In this document: one piece after another, positions 1 through 8,674 of the stretch | Layout of the letters: the number at the start of each line of letters is the position of its first letter | Position numbering within the stretch: position 1 is the stretch's first letter | Assembly (NCBI GenBank): GCA_050260515.1 | Contig: JBLNCI010000032.1 | Coordinates: forward strand, 1 to 28,953 | Source of the DNA: DATJIG01 sp050260515 | Lineage (GTDB): Bacteria > Pseudomonadota > Alphaproteobacteria > SMXQ01 | Length of the DNA: 28,953 nt | Direction of reading: 5' to 3' | Notes under the pieces: model-generated | What the model saw: the letters and a program-made list of their open reading frames with translations, nothing else | What the model was told of the DNA's origin: nothing | Database searches by the model: none | Made by a program: the position numbers and the translations under genes

Positions 1-1
1 G

Positions 2-2629
2 GCGCGGCGCGGGGGCGCGCGGGGGGGGGCGACCCCGCGGCCCGGTTCGGTCGGCGGCGTGCTCACCCGCAATCTCGCGAGCGGCGGCTTCTCCGGCGCG
101 GTGTACGCCGTCAACCCGTCGCGACCCTCGGTGCACGGCATCCGCGCCTGGCCGTCGGTCGTCGATCTGCCCGAGGCACCGGACCTCGCGGTGATCGCCA
201 CGCCGCCCGACACGGTGCCGGCCATCGTCGCGCAGCTTGCGGACAAGGGAACGCGGGCGGCGGTGATCCTCACGGCCGGGTTCGGCGAGGGCGACGACGC
301 CACGGGTCGCGAGCGGCTCGCGCGCACCCTCGCTGCGGCGCGGCCGCATCGGCTGCGGATCGTCGGCCCGAACTGTCTCGGCATCCTCGTTCCCGGCGTC
401 GGCCTCAACGCGAGCTTCGCCCACATCGCGGCGAAACCCGGCGGGCTCGCGTTCGTGTCGCAATCCGGGGCCATCGCGACCGCCGTGCTCGATTGGGCCG
501 AGCCACGCGGGATCGGGTTCTCGCACGTGGTGTCGATGGGAACGATGGCCGACGTCGACTTCGGCGACCTCCTCGACTGGCTTGCCCAGGACGTCTCCTG
601 CCGCGCCGTCCTGCTCTACGTCGAGGCGATCGTCAACGCGCGGAAGTTCCTGTCGGCGGCGCGTGCCTGTGCGCGGCTCAAGCCGGTGATGGTGGTCAAG
701 GCGGGCCGCTTCGCGACGGGCGCGCGAGCGGCACGGAGTCATACCGGTGCGCTCGCGGGCTCCGACGCGGCCTACGATGCGGCGTTCCGCCGGGCGGGCA
801 TGCTGCGCGTCGTCGAGGTCGAGGAGCTGTTCGCCGCGGCCGAAACATTGGCGAAGGCTCGGCCGATCAAAGGCGACCGCCTCGCCATCCTCACCAACGG
901 CGGCGGCTTCGGCGTCCTCGCCGCGGACGCCGTCGCGGCGGCGGGCGTGACCCTCGCGTCGCTCGCGCCCGACACCGTATCGGCGCTGGATCGCGCCCTG
1001 CCGCGCACGTGGTCGCGCGGCAATCCGGTCGACATCATCGGCGACGCCGACGCCGCTCGCTACGGTGCGGCGATGGATTCGCTGGTGCGCGATCCATCCG
1101 TCGATGCCGTGCTCGTCGTCAACTGCCCGACGGCGGTGGCGTCGTCGACGGCGACCGCGCGCGCGGTCGCCGCCAGCGCGGCGACGACGGACTGCCCGGT
1201 GCTGACGAGCTGGGTCGGCGAATCGGTCCAGCGCGAGGCGCGCGCGGTGTTCGCCGCCGCCGGCATCCCGACCTACGACACACCGGAGGCGGCGGTGCGC
1301 GCGTTCACCCACATGGTGACGTATCGCCGCAACCAGGAGGCCTTGCGGCAAGTCCCCGTCGCGTCGGCTTCCTCGAAGCCGGACCGAGCCGCGGCACGCG
1401 CGATCGTCGCGGCGGCGCGGCGGCGCGGCGACCCATGGCTGACGGCGACCGAGGCACGCGCGCTGCTGGCCTGCTACCGGGTACCGGTGAATCCGCTCGT
1501 CGCCGTGGCGTCGCCCGAGGCGGCCGGCGCTGCCGCGGGACCGTTCGCCGCCGTGGCGCTCAAGATCGATTCGCCGGACATCGTCCACAAATCCGACGTC
1601 GGCGGTGTCATGCTCGGAGTCGCACCGGACGCGGTCGCCGATTCCGCACGGCGCATGCTCGCCGCGGTGCGCACCGCACGCCCCGACGCCCGCGTCGCCG
1701 GCCTGACGGTCGAGCCGATGGCGGCGACCGCCGATGCGATCGAAACCATCGTCGGCGCGACACGGGACCCGGATTTCGGTCCGCTCGTCCTGTTCGGCGA
1801 GGGTGGCACGCGCGTCGAAATCGCAGCCGACCGCGCGCTGGGTCTGCCGCCGCTCAACGCGAGCCTTGCCCGCGACATGATGAGCCGCACCCGGGTCGAC
1901 CGCCTGCTCGCCGGATACCGCGGCAAGCCGCCCGCCGACCGCGATGCCGTCGCATCGGTTCTCGTCGCCGTGGCGGAGCTCATGCTCGATCTTCCCGCGG
2001 TCGCCGAGCTCGACATCAATCCCCTGCTTGCGAGCCCGACCGGCGCGCTCGCCCTCGACGCGCGGGTGCGGCTGCAGGATCCGGGCAGCGCGGTGCCGTC
2101 CGCCATCCGCCCCTATCCGCGCGAGCTCGAGCGCGACGTTGCGGTGGGCGGCGGCACCCTGCGCCTGCGCCCGGCCCGGCCCGAGGACGAGTCGGCGATC
2201 GCGGCGCTGCTGGCGCGGACCTCATCCTCGGACATCCGCCTCAGCGCCTTCTCGGCGCTCGAGTCGTTCGCCCGCGACCTCGCGGCGCGGGTGACGCAGA
2301 TCGATTACGACCGCGAGATCGCGATGGTGGCGTTCGACGGGAACGAGGCGCTCGGTGTCGGTCACCTCCGGATGGGCGGCGATCGCGAGCGCGCCGAGTA
2401 CGGCATCATCGTGCGTTCCGACCTGCACGGGCGCGGCATCGGCACCGCGCTGCTGAACGCACTGCTCGACGTCGCGCGCGCCAACAACGTGGCCGAGGTG
2501 TTCGGAACGGTGCAGGCGGGAAACGGCGCGATGCGGGAACTCGCCGCCGCCGCCGGATTTTCGGAGTCGCCGTTCAGCGACGGACTCGTGTGCACGACGC
2601 TGCGCCTGCGCGCGGCGGCGGCCGACTAG
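2..2629 (+). CDS. Acyl-CoA synthetase (NDP-forming) fused to GNAT acetyltransferase, 5' partial
   Basis: Protein of the Pat/PatZ architecture: an ADP-forming acyl-CoA synthetase module followed by a GNAT lysine acetyltransferase domain. Counting from the in-frame GTG at 59, the order is a CoA-binding Rossmann domain (about 1-120), succinyl-CoA-ligase-like domains (about 130-410) with the conserved SHTGALAG loop, an ATP-grasp domain (about 440-670, with KIDSPDIVHKSD and ELDINPLL), and GNAT (about 690-850) with the acetyl-CoA-binding RSDLHGRGIGTAL. The reading frame stays open upstream to base 2 and reads ATPRPGSVGG just before residue 1, which is the usual nucleotide-binding motif of the CoA-binding domain. 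The GTG at 59 is therefore not the true start and the gene is truncated by the window edge. In characterised Pat enzymes the GNAT domain acetylates acyl-CoA synthetases; the substrate here is unknown. It ends 1 bp from convergent phoB. Confidence 0.88.
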   Translation, partial: ARRGGARGGATPRPGSVGGVLTRNLASGGFSGAVYAVNPSRPSVHGIRAWPSVVDLPEAPDLAVIATPPDTVPAIVAQLADKGTRAAVILTAGFGEGDDATGRERLARTLAAARPHRLRIVGPNCLGILVPGVGLNASFAHIAAKPGGLAFVSQSGAIATAVLDWAEPRGIGFSHVVSMGTMADVDFGDLLDWLAQDVSCRAVLLYVEAIVNARKFLSAARACARLKPVMVVKAGRFATGARAARSHTGALAGSDAAYDAAFRRAGMLRVVEVEELFAAAETLAKARPIKGDRLAILTNGGGFGVLAADAVAAAGVTLASLAPDTVSALDRALPRTWSRGNPVDIIGDADAARYGAAMDSLVRDPSVDAVLVVNCPTAVASSTATARAVAASAATTDCPVLTSWVGESVQREARAVFAAAGIPTYDTPEAAVRAFTHMVTYRRNQEALRQVPVASASSKPDRAAARAIVAAARRRGDPWLTATEARALLACYRVPVNPLVAVASPEAAGAAAGPFAAVALKIDSPDIVHKSDVGGVMLGVAPDAVADSARRMLAAVRTARPDARVAGLTVEPMAATADAIETIVGATRDPDFGPLVLFGEGGTRVEIAADRALGLPPLNASLARDMMSRTRVDRLLAGYRGKPPADRDAVASVLVAVAELMLDLPAVAELDINPLLASPTGALALDARVRLQDPGSAVPSAIRPYPRELERDVAVGGGTLRLRPARPEDESAIAALLARTSSSDIRLSAFSALESFARDLAARVTQIDYDREIAMVAFDGNEALGVGHLRMGGDRERAEYGIIVRSDLHGRGIGTALLNALLDVARANNVAEVFGTVQAGNGAMRELAAAAGFSESPFSDGLVCTTLRLRAAAAD

Positions 2630-2630
2630 C

Positions 2631-3335
2631 TCACGCGACCTCGTCGACGCCCCCGGGCTCGAACGCGTAGCCCGCGGCGCGCACCGTGCGGATCAGCTCA
2701 CGACGGCCGCCGGCGTTGAGCGCCTTGCGCAGTCGCCGCACGTGGACGTCGACGGTGCGCGGCTCGATCTCGGCGTCCCGGTCCCACACCGCATCCAGCA
2801 GTTGCTCGCGCGAAAACACGCGGCCGGGATGCTCGAGCAGGATGCGCAGCAGCCGGAATTCGACGGGACGCAGCACGATCTCCTCGCCGCTGCGGAACAC
2901 ACGGTGCGAGGCGAGGTCCATTTCGACGTCGCCGGAGCGCAGCGCCTCGGCGAGCAATGTCGGACGGCTGCGCCGCAGCACGGCCTGGATGCGCGCGGTG
3001 AGCTCGCCCGGCGAAAACGGCTTGGTCAGGTAGTCGTCGGCGCCGGTGTTGAGCGCGCGCACCTTGTCGGATTCGTCCGAGCGCGCCGTCAGCATGATGA
3101 TCGGGATCGGCTGGCTGGCGCCGATGCGGCGGATCTGGCGGCAGACCTCGATGCCGGACACGTGCGGCAGCATCCAGTCGAGCACGACGAGGTCGGGCGT
3201 GCGCTCGGCGATCGCCGTCATCGCCTCCTCGCCGTCGTGCGCGGCCATCACCTCGAAACCGGTGCGCTCGAGGTTGTAGCGCACGATCTCGACCAGCGAG
3301 TCCTCGTCGTCGACGATCAGGATCAGCGGCTTCAT
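2631..3335 (-). CDS. phoB: Phosphate regulon response regulator PhoB
   Basis: OmpR-family response regulator of 234 aa, the normal PhoB length. The receiver domain (1-120) has the acidic pair D9/D10, phosphoacceptor D53 in VVLDWMLP, T83 and K105. The C-terminal winged-helix domain (about 130-228) carries the typical EFRLL and RTVDVHVRRLRKAL segments. When phosphorylated by PhoR in low phosphate it binds PHO boxes and activates phosphate-scavenging genes. It lies 18 nt downstream of phoU on the same strand, so the two are probably co-transcribed. The ATG at 3335 has no strong Shine-Dalgarno, which fits translation coupled to phoU. The gene ends 1 bp from the convergent acyl-CoA synthetase gene, leaving no space for a terminator between them. 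Name rests on sequence plus phoU/phoR context. Confidence 0.93.
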   Translation of the reverse strand: MKPLILIVDDEDSLVEIVRYNLERTGFEVMAAHDGEEAMTAIAERTPDLVVLDWMLPHVSGIEVCRQIRRIGASQPIPIIMLTARSDESDKVRALNTGADDYLTKPFSPGELTARIQAVLRRSRPTLLAEALRSGDVEMDLASHRVFRSGEEIVLRPVEFRLLRILLEHPGRVFSREQLLDAVWDRDAEIEPRTVDVHVRRLRKALNAGGRRELIRTVRAAGYAFEPGGVDEVA

Positions 3336-3353
3336 GGGCGAGACGCGATGGCC

Positions 3354-4094
3354 CTATTCGCGCGGCGGCTCGGGCTCGCCCGCGGCGGGCTGCGCGCCCG
3401 GCTGGGTGAGGAACGCCGACAGATCGCCCTTGGGGCGGCTCTCCTTCAGCGGCCGGCCCTTGACCATGAAGTAGACGGTCTCGGCGATGTTGGTGGCGTG
3501 GTCGCCGATCCGCTCGATGTTCTTGGCAATGAACAGGATGTGGGTCGACGGCGTGATCGCGCGCGCGTCCTCCATCATGTAGGTGAGGGTCTCGCGGAAC
3601 AGGCTGTTGTAGGCGTCGTCGATCTCCTCGTCGCGCGCCCACACCACCATCGCCTTGTCGGCGTTCTTCTCGGCGTAGGAGTCGAGCACTTCCTTGATCA
3701 GCCGCTGCGCGAGCCGCCCCATCCGGGCGATGCCCGGCAGCGCGCGCGACGGGCGCATCTCGGCCATGGCGATGGCGCGCTTGGCGATGTTCGCCGCGTA
3801 GTCGCCGATGCGCTCGATGTCCGCCGATATCCGCAGCGCGGCGACGATCTCGCGCAGGTCGTTGGCCATCGGCTGGCGCAGCGCAAGCAGCCGTACCGCG
3901 AGCTCGTCGACGTCGCGGTTGAGCTCGTCGATCTTGGCGTCGTCCTTGACGATCTCGGCGGCGAGGTCGACGTCGCGCTTGTTCACCGCCTGCATGGCGG
4001 ACGACAGCGCCGCCTCGGCGAGACCGCCCATCCGCAGGATGATCTCGTTCAGCCGCCGCAACTGCTCGTCGAAGGATTTGACGGTGTGTTCCAT
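3354..4094 (-). CDS. phoU: Phosphate signalling regulator PhoU
   Basis: All-helical PhoU protein of 246 aa with the expected two PhoU repeats (about 15-105 and 120-215). The repeats carry the metal-binding type helices, for example RIGDYAANIAKRA and RIGDHATNIAETV, whose D-x-A-x-N pattern recurs in both halves. PhoU couples the Pst phosphate transporter to the PhoR kinase and keeps the Pho regulon off when phosphate is plentiful. The ATG start at 4094 is preceded by an AGGAG Shine-Dalgarno. Downstream is phoB (18 nt gap) and upstream, across a 153-nt gap, is phoR. The C-terminus (about 220-246) is a Pro/Glu-rich tail. No pstS, pstC, pstA or pstB lies between phoR and phoU, where many alphaproteobacteria have them. 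Confidence 0.93.
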   Translation of the reverse strand: MEHTVKSFDEQLRRLNEIILRMGGLAEAALSSAMQAVNKRDVDLAAEIVKDDAKIDELNRDVDELAVRLLALRQPMANDLREIVAALRISADIERIGDYAANIAKRAIAMAEMRPSRALPGIARMGRLAQRLIKEVLDSYAEKNADKAMVVWARDEEIDDAYNSLFRETLTYMMEDARAITPSTHILFIAKNIERIGDHATNIAETVYFMVKGRPLKESRPKGDLSAFLTQPGAQPAAGEPEPPRE

Positions 4095-4159
4095 CGTGCT
4101 CTCCTGGCGCGCTCCCCGTGGAAGGCGCCGTTCACGGGTCCGGACCCTAAGGGCCCTCG

Positions 4160-4199
4160 CTGACAGACATGCGTCAGCTTCGTTACCGATCTGTTACAC
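4160..4199 (-). promoter_or_regulatory. Tandem PHO-box-like half sites upstream of phoU
   Basis: On the minus strand four 7-mers sit at exact 11-bp spacing: GTGTAAC (4193-4199), CGGTAAC (4182-4188), CTGACGC (4171-4177) and CTGTCAG (4160-4166). The known PHO box is two CTGTCAT-type 7-mers separated by 4 bp, an 11-bp period, and the last pair matches best. The array ends about 65 bp before the phoU ATG, a plausible position for PhoB-activated transcription of phoU-phoB. The half sites are degenerate, so this is a candidate only. No clear -10 hexamer was seen; TTAGGG at about 4145-4150 is a weak possibility. Confidence 0.5.
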
Positions 4200-4247
4200 C
4201 TCCCGCGCGCCGACCGGAAGGGCGTAGCCCGTGGCGGTTTTCCGCCG

Positions 4248-5648
4248 CTATTTCGCCGCCACGGGCAGATACGCGGTGAACGTCGAGCCCTGGCCCACGG
4301 TGCTGTCGATCTTCAGCATGCCGCGGTGGCGGGTGACGATGTGCTTGACGATGGCGAGCCCGAGCCCGGTGCCGCCCGCCTCGCGCGAGCGCGCGCTGTC
4401 GACGCGGTAGAATCGCTCTGTCAGCCGCGGCAGGTGCTCGGGCGGAATACCCTCGCCCCGGTCTGTCACGCCCACGGCCACCGCCTGCGCGCCGGCCATC
4501 CCCGCCGGCGCGGCGGTCACGGCGAGGCGCACGGCGACCTCGGTGCCGGCGGCGCCGTACTTGATCGCGTTGTCGAGCAGGTTCTGGATCAATTGCGCGA
4601 GCTGCTCGGCGTCGCCCGGGACCGGCGGCAGCGCGTCGGCGGCGGTCACGACGATCTTCATGTTCCGCGCCTTGGCCGGGATCTCCAGCGCCTGGGCGAC
4701 GTTGCGCGCGATCGGCGCGAGCGCGACCGGCGCGGTCGGTGGCGCATGCTCGACCAGCTCGATCGACGACAGCGCCAGCAGGTCGTTGACCAGCCGGGTC
4801 ATGCGCTCGGCCTGGGCCGCCATCAGTCCAAGGAAGCGTTGCTGCGCGGCGGGATCGTCGCGCGCCGGCCCCCGCAGGGTCTCGATGAAGCCGATCAGCG
4901 CCGCAAGCGGGGTCTTGAGCTCGTGGCTCGCGTTGGCGGCGAAGTCGGCGCGCATCTCGTCGGCGCGCTTCACCGCGGTGAGGTCGACGAGGCGGACGAC
5001 CGCGCGCGGCGCATTGCGCTCGCCCGCTCCCGGCTCTCCGGTCCCCGGCACGCCCGCGACCGGCGTGATCAGCACGCCGAAGTGACGCTCGATCGGCACG
5101 TCGACGCGCCAGGCGACGTCGCGCGGCTTGCCGTCGGCAAGGACGGCGCGCGCCGCCTCGAGCACCGGCGGGGCTCGCAGGCATCCGGCGAGGTCGCCCG
5201 CGGTGGCGCCGATGCCGAGCAGCTCGCGGGCCGCCGAGTTGGCGCGCACCACGCGGCGGTCGCGATCGAGCAGCAGCACGGGGTCCGGCAGCGCGTCGAG
5301 GATGCCTTCGGCGACGGCGGCGCGGCGCGCCAGCGCCTCGGCGTGCTCGCGGAACGAGGCGCGCGCGCGGGCGAGGCCGGCGGCGATCTCGATGATCTCG
5401 GGCGTGCGCACGGTCTCGGCGGCGTCGCTCTCGGCGAGCCGTTCGGCCGCGGCCGCGACGGCGACGGCCTCGCGCATCGGGCGCCGCAGCCGCCACATCA
5501 GTCCGGCGATCAGCGCAACGGCGACGGCGATCGCCGCCGTCCACGGCATCGCCTTGGCGACGGCGAGGACGAACAGGGCGAGCAGGCCGAGCGAGCCGAG
5601 CGCGAGCGCGGCGATCAGGAGACGGGCGAGGGAGACGGCGCGCGACAT
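4248..5648 (-). CDS. phoR: Phosphate regulon sensor histidine kinase PhoR
   Basis: Membrane sensor kinase of 466 aa, starting MSRAVSLARL at 5648. Two hydrophobic segments (about 8-33 and 36-53) are joined by a very short loop, so there is no sizeable periplasmic sensor, as usual for PhoR. A PAS domain follows (about 108-225), then HisKA with phospho-acceptor H242 in SHELKTPL, then HATPase with the N box around N356-N360, G1 DRGEG (396-400) and G2 GGTGLGL (425-431). The PAS domain contains a Pro/Gly-rich insert (about 199-214). It phosphorylates PhoB under phosphate starvation. It is the first gene of the phoR-phoU-phoB series and is divergent from mutS across 228 bp. The reading frame remains open far upstream antisense to mutS, so the start was set by the protein family and not by the ORF limit. 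Confidence 0.92.
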   Translation of the reverse strand: MSRAVSLARLLIAALALGSLGLLALFVLAVAKAMPWTAAIAVAVALIAGLMWRLRRPMREAVAVAAAAERLAESDAAETVRTPEIIEIAAGLARARASFREHAEALARRAAVAEGILDALPDPVLLLDRDRRVVRANSAARELLGIGATAGDLAGCLRAPPVLEAARAVLADGKPRDVAWRVDVPIERHFGVLITPVAGVPGTGEPGAGERNAPRAVVRLVDLTAVKRADEMRADFAANASHELKTPLAALIGFIETLRGPARDDPAAQQRFLGLMAAQAERMTRLVNDLLALSSIELVEHAPPTAPVALAPIARNVAQALEIPAKARNMKIVVTAADALPPVPGDAEQLAQLIQNLLDNAIKYGAAGTEVAVRLAVTAAPAGMAGAQAVAVGVTDRGEGIPPEHLPRLTERFYRVDSARSREAGGTGLGLAIVKHIVTRHRGMLKIDSTVGQGSTFTAYLPVAAK

Positions 5649-5763
5649 CGCGATTCCGGCGACTCCGGCGGTTTCCGCCGGCCTGACGGGGCCGGGCGGC
5701 GAAAGCGCCGCAAGCTTAGCACAGCCGCGGTGCGGTCGGAGTCCGGGCGAGCCGCGATGCGTC

Positions 5764-5791
5764 GCCCGTCTCTGCGCCCGTCTCTGCGCCC
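5764..5791. repeat. 12-bp tandem repeat in the phoR-mutS intergenic region
   Basis: The unit GCCCGTCTCTGC occurs twice back to back (5764-5775, 5776-5787), followed by a further GCCC. It lies between the divergent phoR and mutS starts. No function can be assigned; it may be a simple slippage duplication. Confidence 0.8.
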
Positions 5792-5876
5792 ATGCCTGCA
5801 CGCGCCGCCGCTCCTGTGGTACGGTGCGCGCGCCCAGCCATTCCCGCGCCCCGTTCGCCCGAACTCCCGCACCGCG

Positions 5877-8588
5877 ATGGACGACTCGCCCGCGCCGACC
5901 TCCGAAACGTCCGTGCCTCCCGGCGCCGTTGCCTCGGGCGACGTGACGCCGCTGATGGCGCAGTACCTGAGCGTCAAGCGCGCCCACCCCGACGCGCTCC
6001 TGTTCTATCGGATGGGCGACTTCTACGAGCTGTTCTTCGACGACGCGGTCGCGGCGGCCCGCGCGCTCGACATCGCGCTCACCAAGCGCGGCAAGCATTT
6101 GGGCGAGGACATCGCCATGTGCGGCGTGCCGGTGCATTCGGCCGAATCCTACCTGCTGCGTCTCATCCGCGCGGGCTTCCGCGTCGCAGTGTGCGAGCAG
6201 ATGGAGGACCCGGCCGAGGCCAAGAAGCGCGGCTCGAAATCGGTGGTGAAGCGCGACGTCGTGCGCCTCGTGACGCCCGGCACGCTGACCGAGGACGCGC
6301 TGCTCGATTCCCGGCGCAACAACTTCCTCGCCGCCGTCGCCGACGCCCAGGGATCGCTCGCGCTGGCCTGGCTCGACGTCTCGACGGGCGCGTTCCAGGT
6401 CCAGCCGGTGACCGAGCCGTCGCTTGCCGCCGCGCTCGCCCGCGTCCAGCCCGGCGAGCTCTTGCTGCCGGAGCGGCTCGCGCGCATCGCCCAAGGCTCG
6501 GCGGCCGAGGCGGCGGGCTCGGTGACGATCCAGCCCAACACGCTGTTCGATTCCGAAAACGGCCGCCGTCGCCTCGAGTCGCTGTTCGCGGTGAAGACGC
6601 TCGACGCCTTCGGCGCGTTCGCGCGTGCCGAGCTCGCGGCGGCGGGCGCGCTGGTCGGTTACGTCGAGCTGACGCAAAAGGGAAAGCTCCCGGCGCTGCG
6701 CCCGCCGGCGCGGGTCTCCGAGGGCGCGTATCTCGAAATCGACGGCGCGACCCGGCGCAATCTCGAACTGACGACGACGCTTTCGGGCGAGCGCGCGGGC
6801 AGTCTCCTGGGGACCATCGACCGCACGGTGACCGGCGCCGGCGGACGGTTGCTTGCCGAGCGTCTGGCCCAGCCGCTCACCGATGCCGACGCCATCAACG
6901 CCCGTCTCGACGCGGTCGCGTTCTTCTGCGACGCGGCCGAGCTGCGCGACCGGCTCCGCGAGACGCTGTCGCGCGCCCCCGACATCGAGCGCGCGCTGTC
7001 GCGTCTTGCCGTCGGCCGCGGCGGCCCGCGCGATCTCGCCGCGATCCGCGACGGGCTGCGCGCCGCCGGCGACGCCAAGGCGGTGCTCGCGATCCACGGG
7101 CCGGTGTCGGATCTCACCCGGACGCCGGCTCTGATCGCCGGAGCCGTCGCCGAGCTGCGCGACCCCAACGATCTGGCCGAGGGCCTTGCGCGGGCGCTGG
7201 CGCCCGAGCTGCCGCTGAACGCGCGCGACGGCGGCTTCATCGCCAAGGGCTACGATGCGGCGCTCGACGAGACGCGCACGCTGCGCGACGAAGGCCGCCG
7301 CCTGATCGCCGGGCTCGAGCGCGCCTACGCCGAGCGCACCGGGCTTTCGGGTTTGAAGATCCGGCACAACAACGTCATCGGCTACCACATCGAGGTGAAG
7401 CCGAAGGATGCCGAGGTGCTGACCGCGGCAAAAGGCCCGAACGGCGAGGAGCGATTCTTCATCCACCGCCAGACGATGGCGAGTGCCGTTCGCTTCACCA
7501 CCACCGAGCTCGCCGATCTCGAAACGCGCATCAGCCGCGCCGCCGACCGCGCGCTCGCGCAGGAGCTGGAGCTGTTCGAGCGCCTCGTCGCATCGGTGCT
7601 GGCCGAAGCGCCGGCGATCGCGGCGACCGCCGCGGCGCTCGCCTCGCTGGACGTCGCCGCGGCGCTCGCCGATCTCGCCAACGAATGGCGCTGGACGCGG
7701 CCGCTGGTCGATCCGTCGCTGGCTTTCCGCATCGAGCAGGGGCGCCATCCCGTCGTCGAGGCGGCGCTCGCCAAGGACAGCCAGCCGTTCGTCCCCAACG
7801 ACACGGATCTGTCCGGGACAGACGACGGCAAGCTGTGGCTGGTCACCGGCCCCAACATGGCAGGCAAGTCGACGTTCCTGCGCCAGAACGCGCTGATCGC
7901 CGTGCTCGCCCAGATGGGCGCGTTCGTGCCGGCGGCCGAGGCCCACATCGGCGTCGTCGACCGCCTGTTCTCGCGCGTCGGCGCCGCCGACGATCTCGCC
8001 CGCGGCCGCTCGACGTTCATGGTCGAGATGGTGGAGACCGCGGCGATCCTCAATCAGGCGGGACGCCGCGCGCTCGTCATCCTCGACGAGATCGGCCGCG
8101 GCACCGCGACCTTCGACGGCCTGTCGATCGCATGGGCGACGGTCGAGCATCTCGCGCAGGTCAACCGCTGCCGCGGCCTGTTCGCGACCCACTATCACGA
8201 GCTCACCGCGCTGACCCAGCGTCTCGACGGCCTCACCAACCACACCGTGCGGGTGAAGGAGTGGCAGGGCGACGTCGTGTTCCTGCACGAGGTCGTCGCG
8301 GGCACCGCCGATCGCTCCTACGGCATCCACGTCGCGAAGCTCGCGGGGCTGCCGCCCGCCGTGGTCGGCCGCGCCGAGGAGGTGCTGGCGGCGCTCGAGG
8401 CGGGCGATCAGGCCAAGGTCGCGGCGAAGCTCGCCGACGATCTGCCGCTGTTCGCGGCGACGCCGCCGCGCGAGGCGCCGGTGCCCAGGTCGGACGCGCT
8501 CCGCGACGAGCTCGCCCGCGTCGACGCCGACGCGCTCACGCCGCGCGAGGCGCTCGACCTGATCTACCGGCTCAAGGGTCTGGTGTAG
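5877..8588 (+). CDS. mutS: DNA mismatch repair protein MutS
   Basis: MutS of 903 aa, within the usual bacterial range. It recognises base mismatches and small loops and starts methyl-independent or strand-directed repair with MutL. The mismatch-reading F-x-E motif is F49-Y50-E51 in RMGDFYELF. Connector, lever and clamp domains fill about 130-600. The ABC-type ATPase has Walker A GPNMAGKST at about 658-666, a Walker B ILDEIGRGT and the THYHELT switch. The C-terminal tail ends with a short helical dimerisation segment (ALDLIYRLKGLV). The ATG at 5877 lacks a clear Shine-Dalgarno and gives a roughly 25-residue Ser/Pro-rich extension before the conserved PLMAQYL; a GTG at 5943 or the ATG at 5955 could be the real start. 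Confidence 0.96.
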   Translation: MDDSPAPTSETSVPPGAVASGDVTPLMAQYLSVKRAHPDALLFYRMGDFYELFFDDAVAAARALDIALTKRGKHLGEDIAMCGVPVHSAESYLLRLIRAGFRVAVCEQMEDPAEAKKRGSKSVVKRDVVRLVTPGTLTEDALLDSRRNNFLAAVADAQGSLALAWLDVSTGAFQVQPVTEPSLAAALARVQPGELLLPERLARIAQGSAAEAAGSVTIQPNTLFDSENGRRRLESLFAVKTLDAFGAFARAELAAAGALVGYVELTQKGKLPALRPPARVSEGAYLEIDGATRRNLELTTTLSGERAGSLLGTIDRTVTGAGGRLLAERLAQPLTDADAINARLDAVAFFCDAAELRDRLRETLSRAPDIERALSRLAVGRGGPRDLAAIRDGLRAAGDAKAVLAIHGPVSDLTRTPALIAGAVAELRDPNDLAEGLARALAPELPLNARDGGFIAKGYDAALDETRTLRDEGRRLIAGLERAYAERTGLSGLKIRHNNVIGYHIEVKPKDAEVLTAAKGPNGEERFFIHRQTMASAVRFTTTELADLETRISRAADRALAQELELFERLVASVLAEAPAIAATAAALASLDVAAALADLANEWRWTRPLVDPSLAFRIEQGRHPVVEAALAKDSQPFVPNDTDLSGTDDGKLWLVTGPNMAGKSTFLRQNALIAVLAQMGAFVPAAEAHIGVVDRLFSRVGAADDLARGRSTFMVEMVETAAILNQAGRRALVILDEIGRGTATFDGLSIAWATVEHLAQVNRCRGLFATHYHELTALTQRLDGLTNHTVRVKEWQGDVVFLHEVVAGTADRSYGIHVAKLAGLPPAVVGRAEEVLAALEAGDQAKVAAKLADDLPLFAATPPREAPVPRSDALRDELARVDADALTPREALDLIYRLKGLV

Positions 8589-8640
8589 CGTTTCCGTCTC
8601 CATCGTTTTTGGCTGAGCTGTCGGGACGTGTTTCCCCGTT

Positions 8641-8674
8641 CCCGCCCCTCCGCCTCAGCAGGCGGAGGAGCGGG
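8641..8674 (+). terminator. Strong hairpin after mutS, possible terminator
   Basis: The arms CCCGCCCCTCCGCCT and AGGCGGAGGAGCGGG pair over 15 positions with one mismatch around a CAGC loop. It begins 52 nt past the mutS stop. There is no downstream T run, so intrinsic termination is uncertain; it could also be an RNA-stabilising 3' hairpin or a repeat element. Confidence 0.45.

Noticed and set aside
4248..8603. Very long open frame (1451 codons) on the minus strand through phoR and antisense to mutS
   Set aside because: The 8603-5649 part is antisense to a complete MutS, shows Arg/Ala/Gly-rich shadow composition and no domain; only the last 466 codons are a real gene (phoR).
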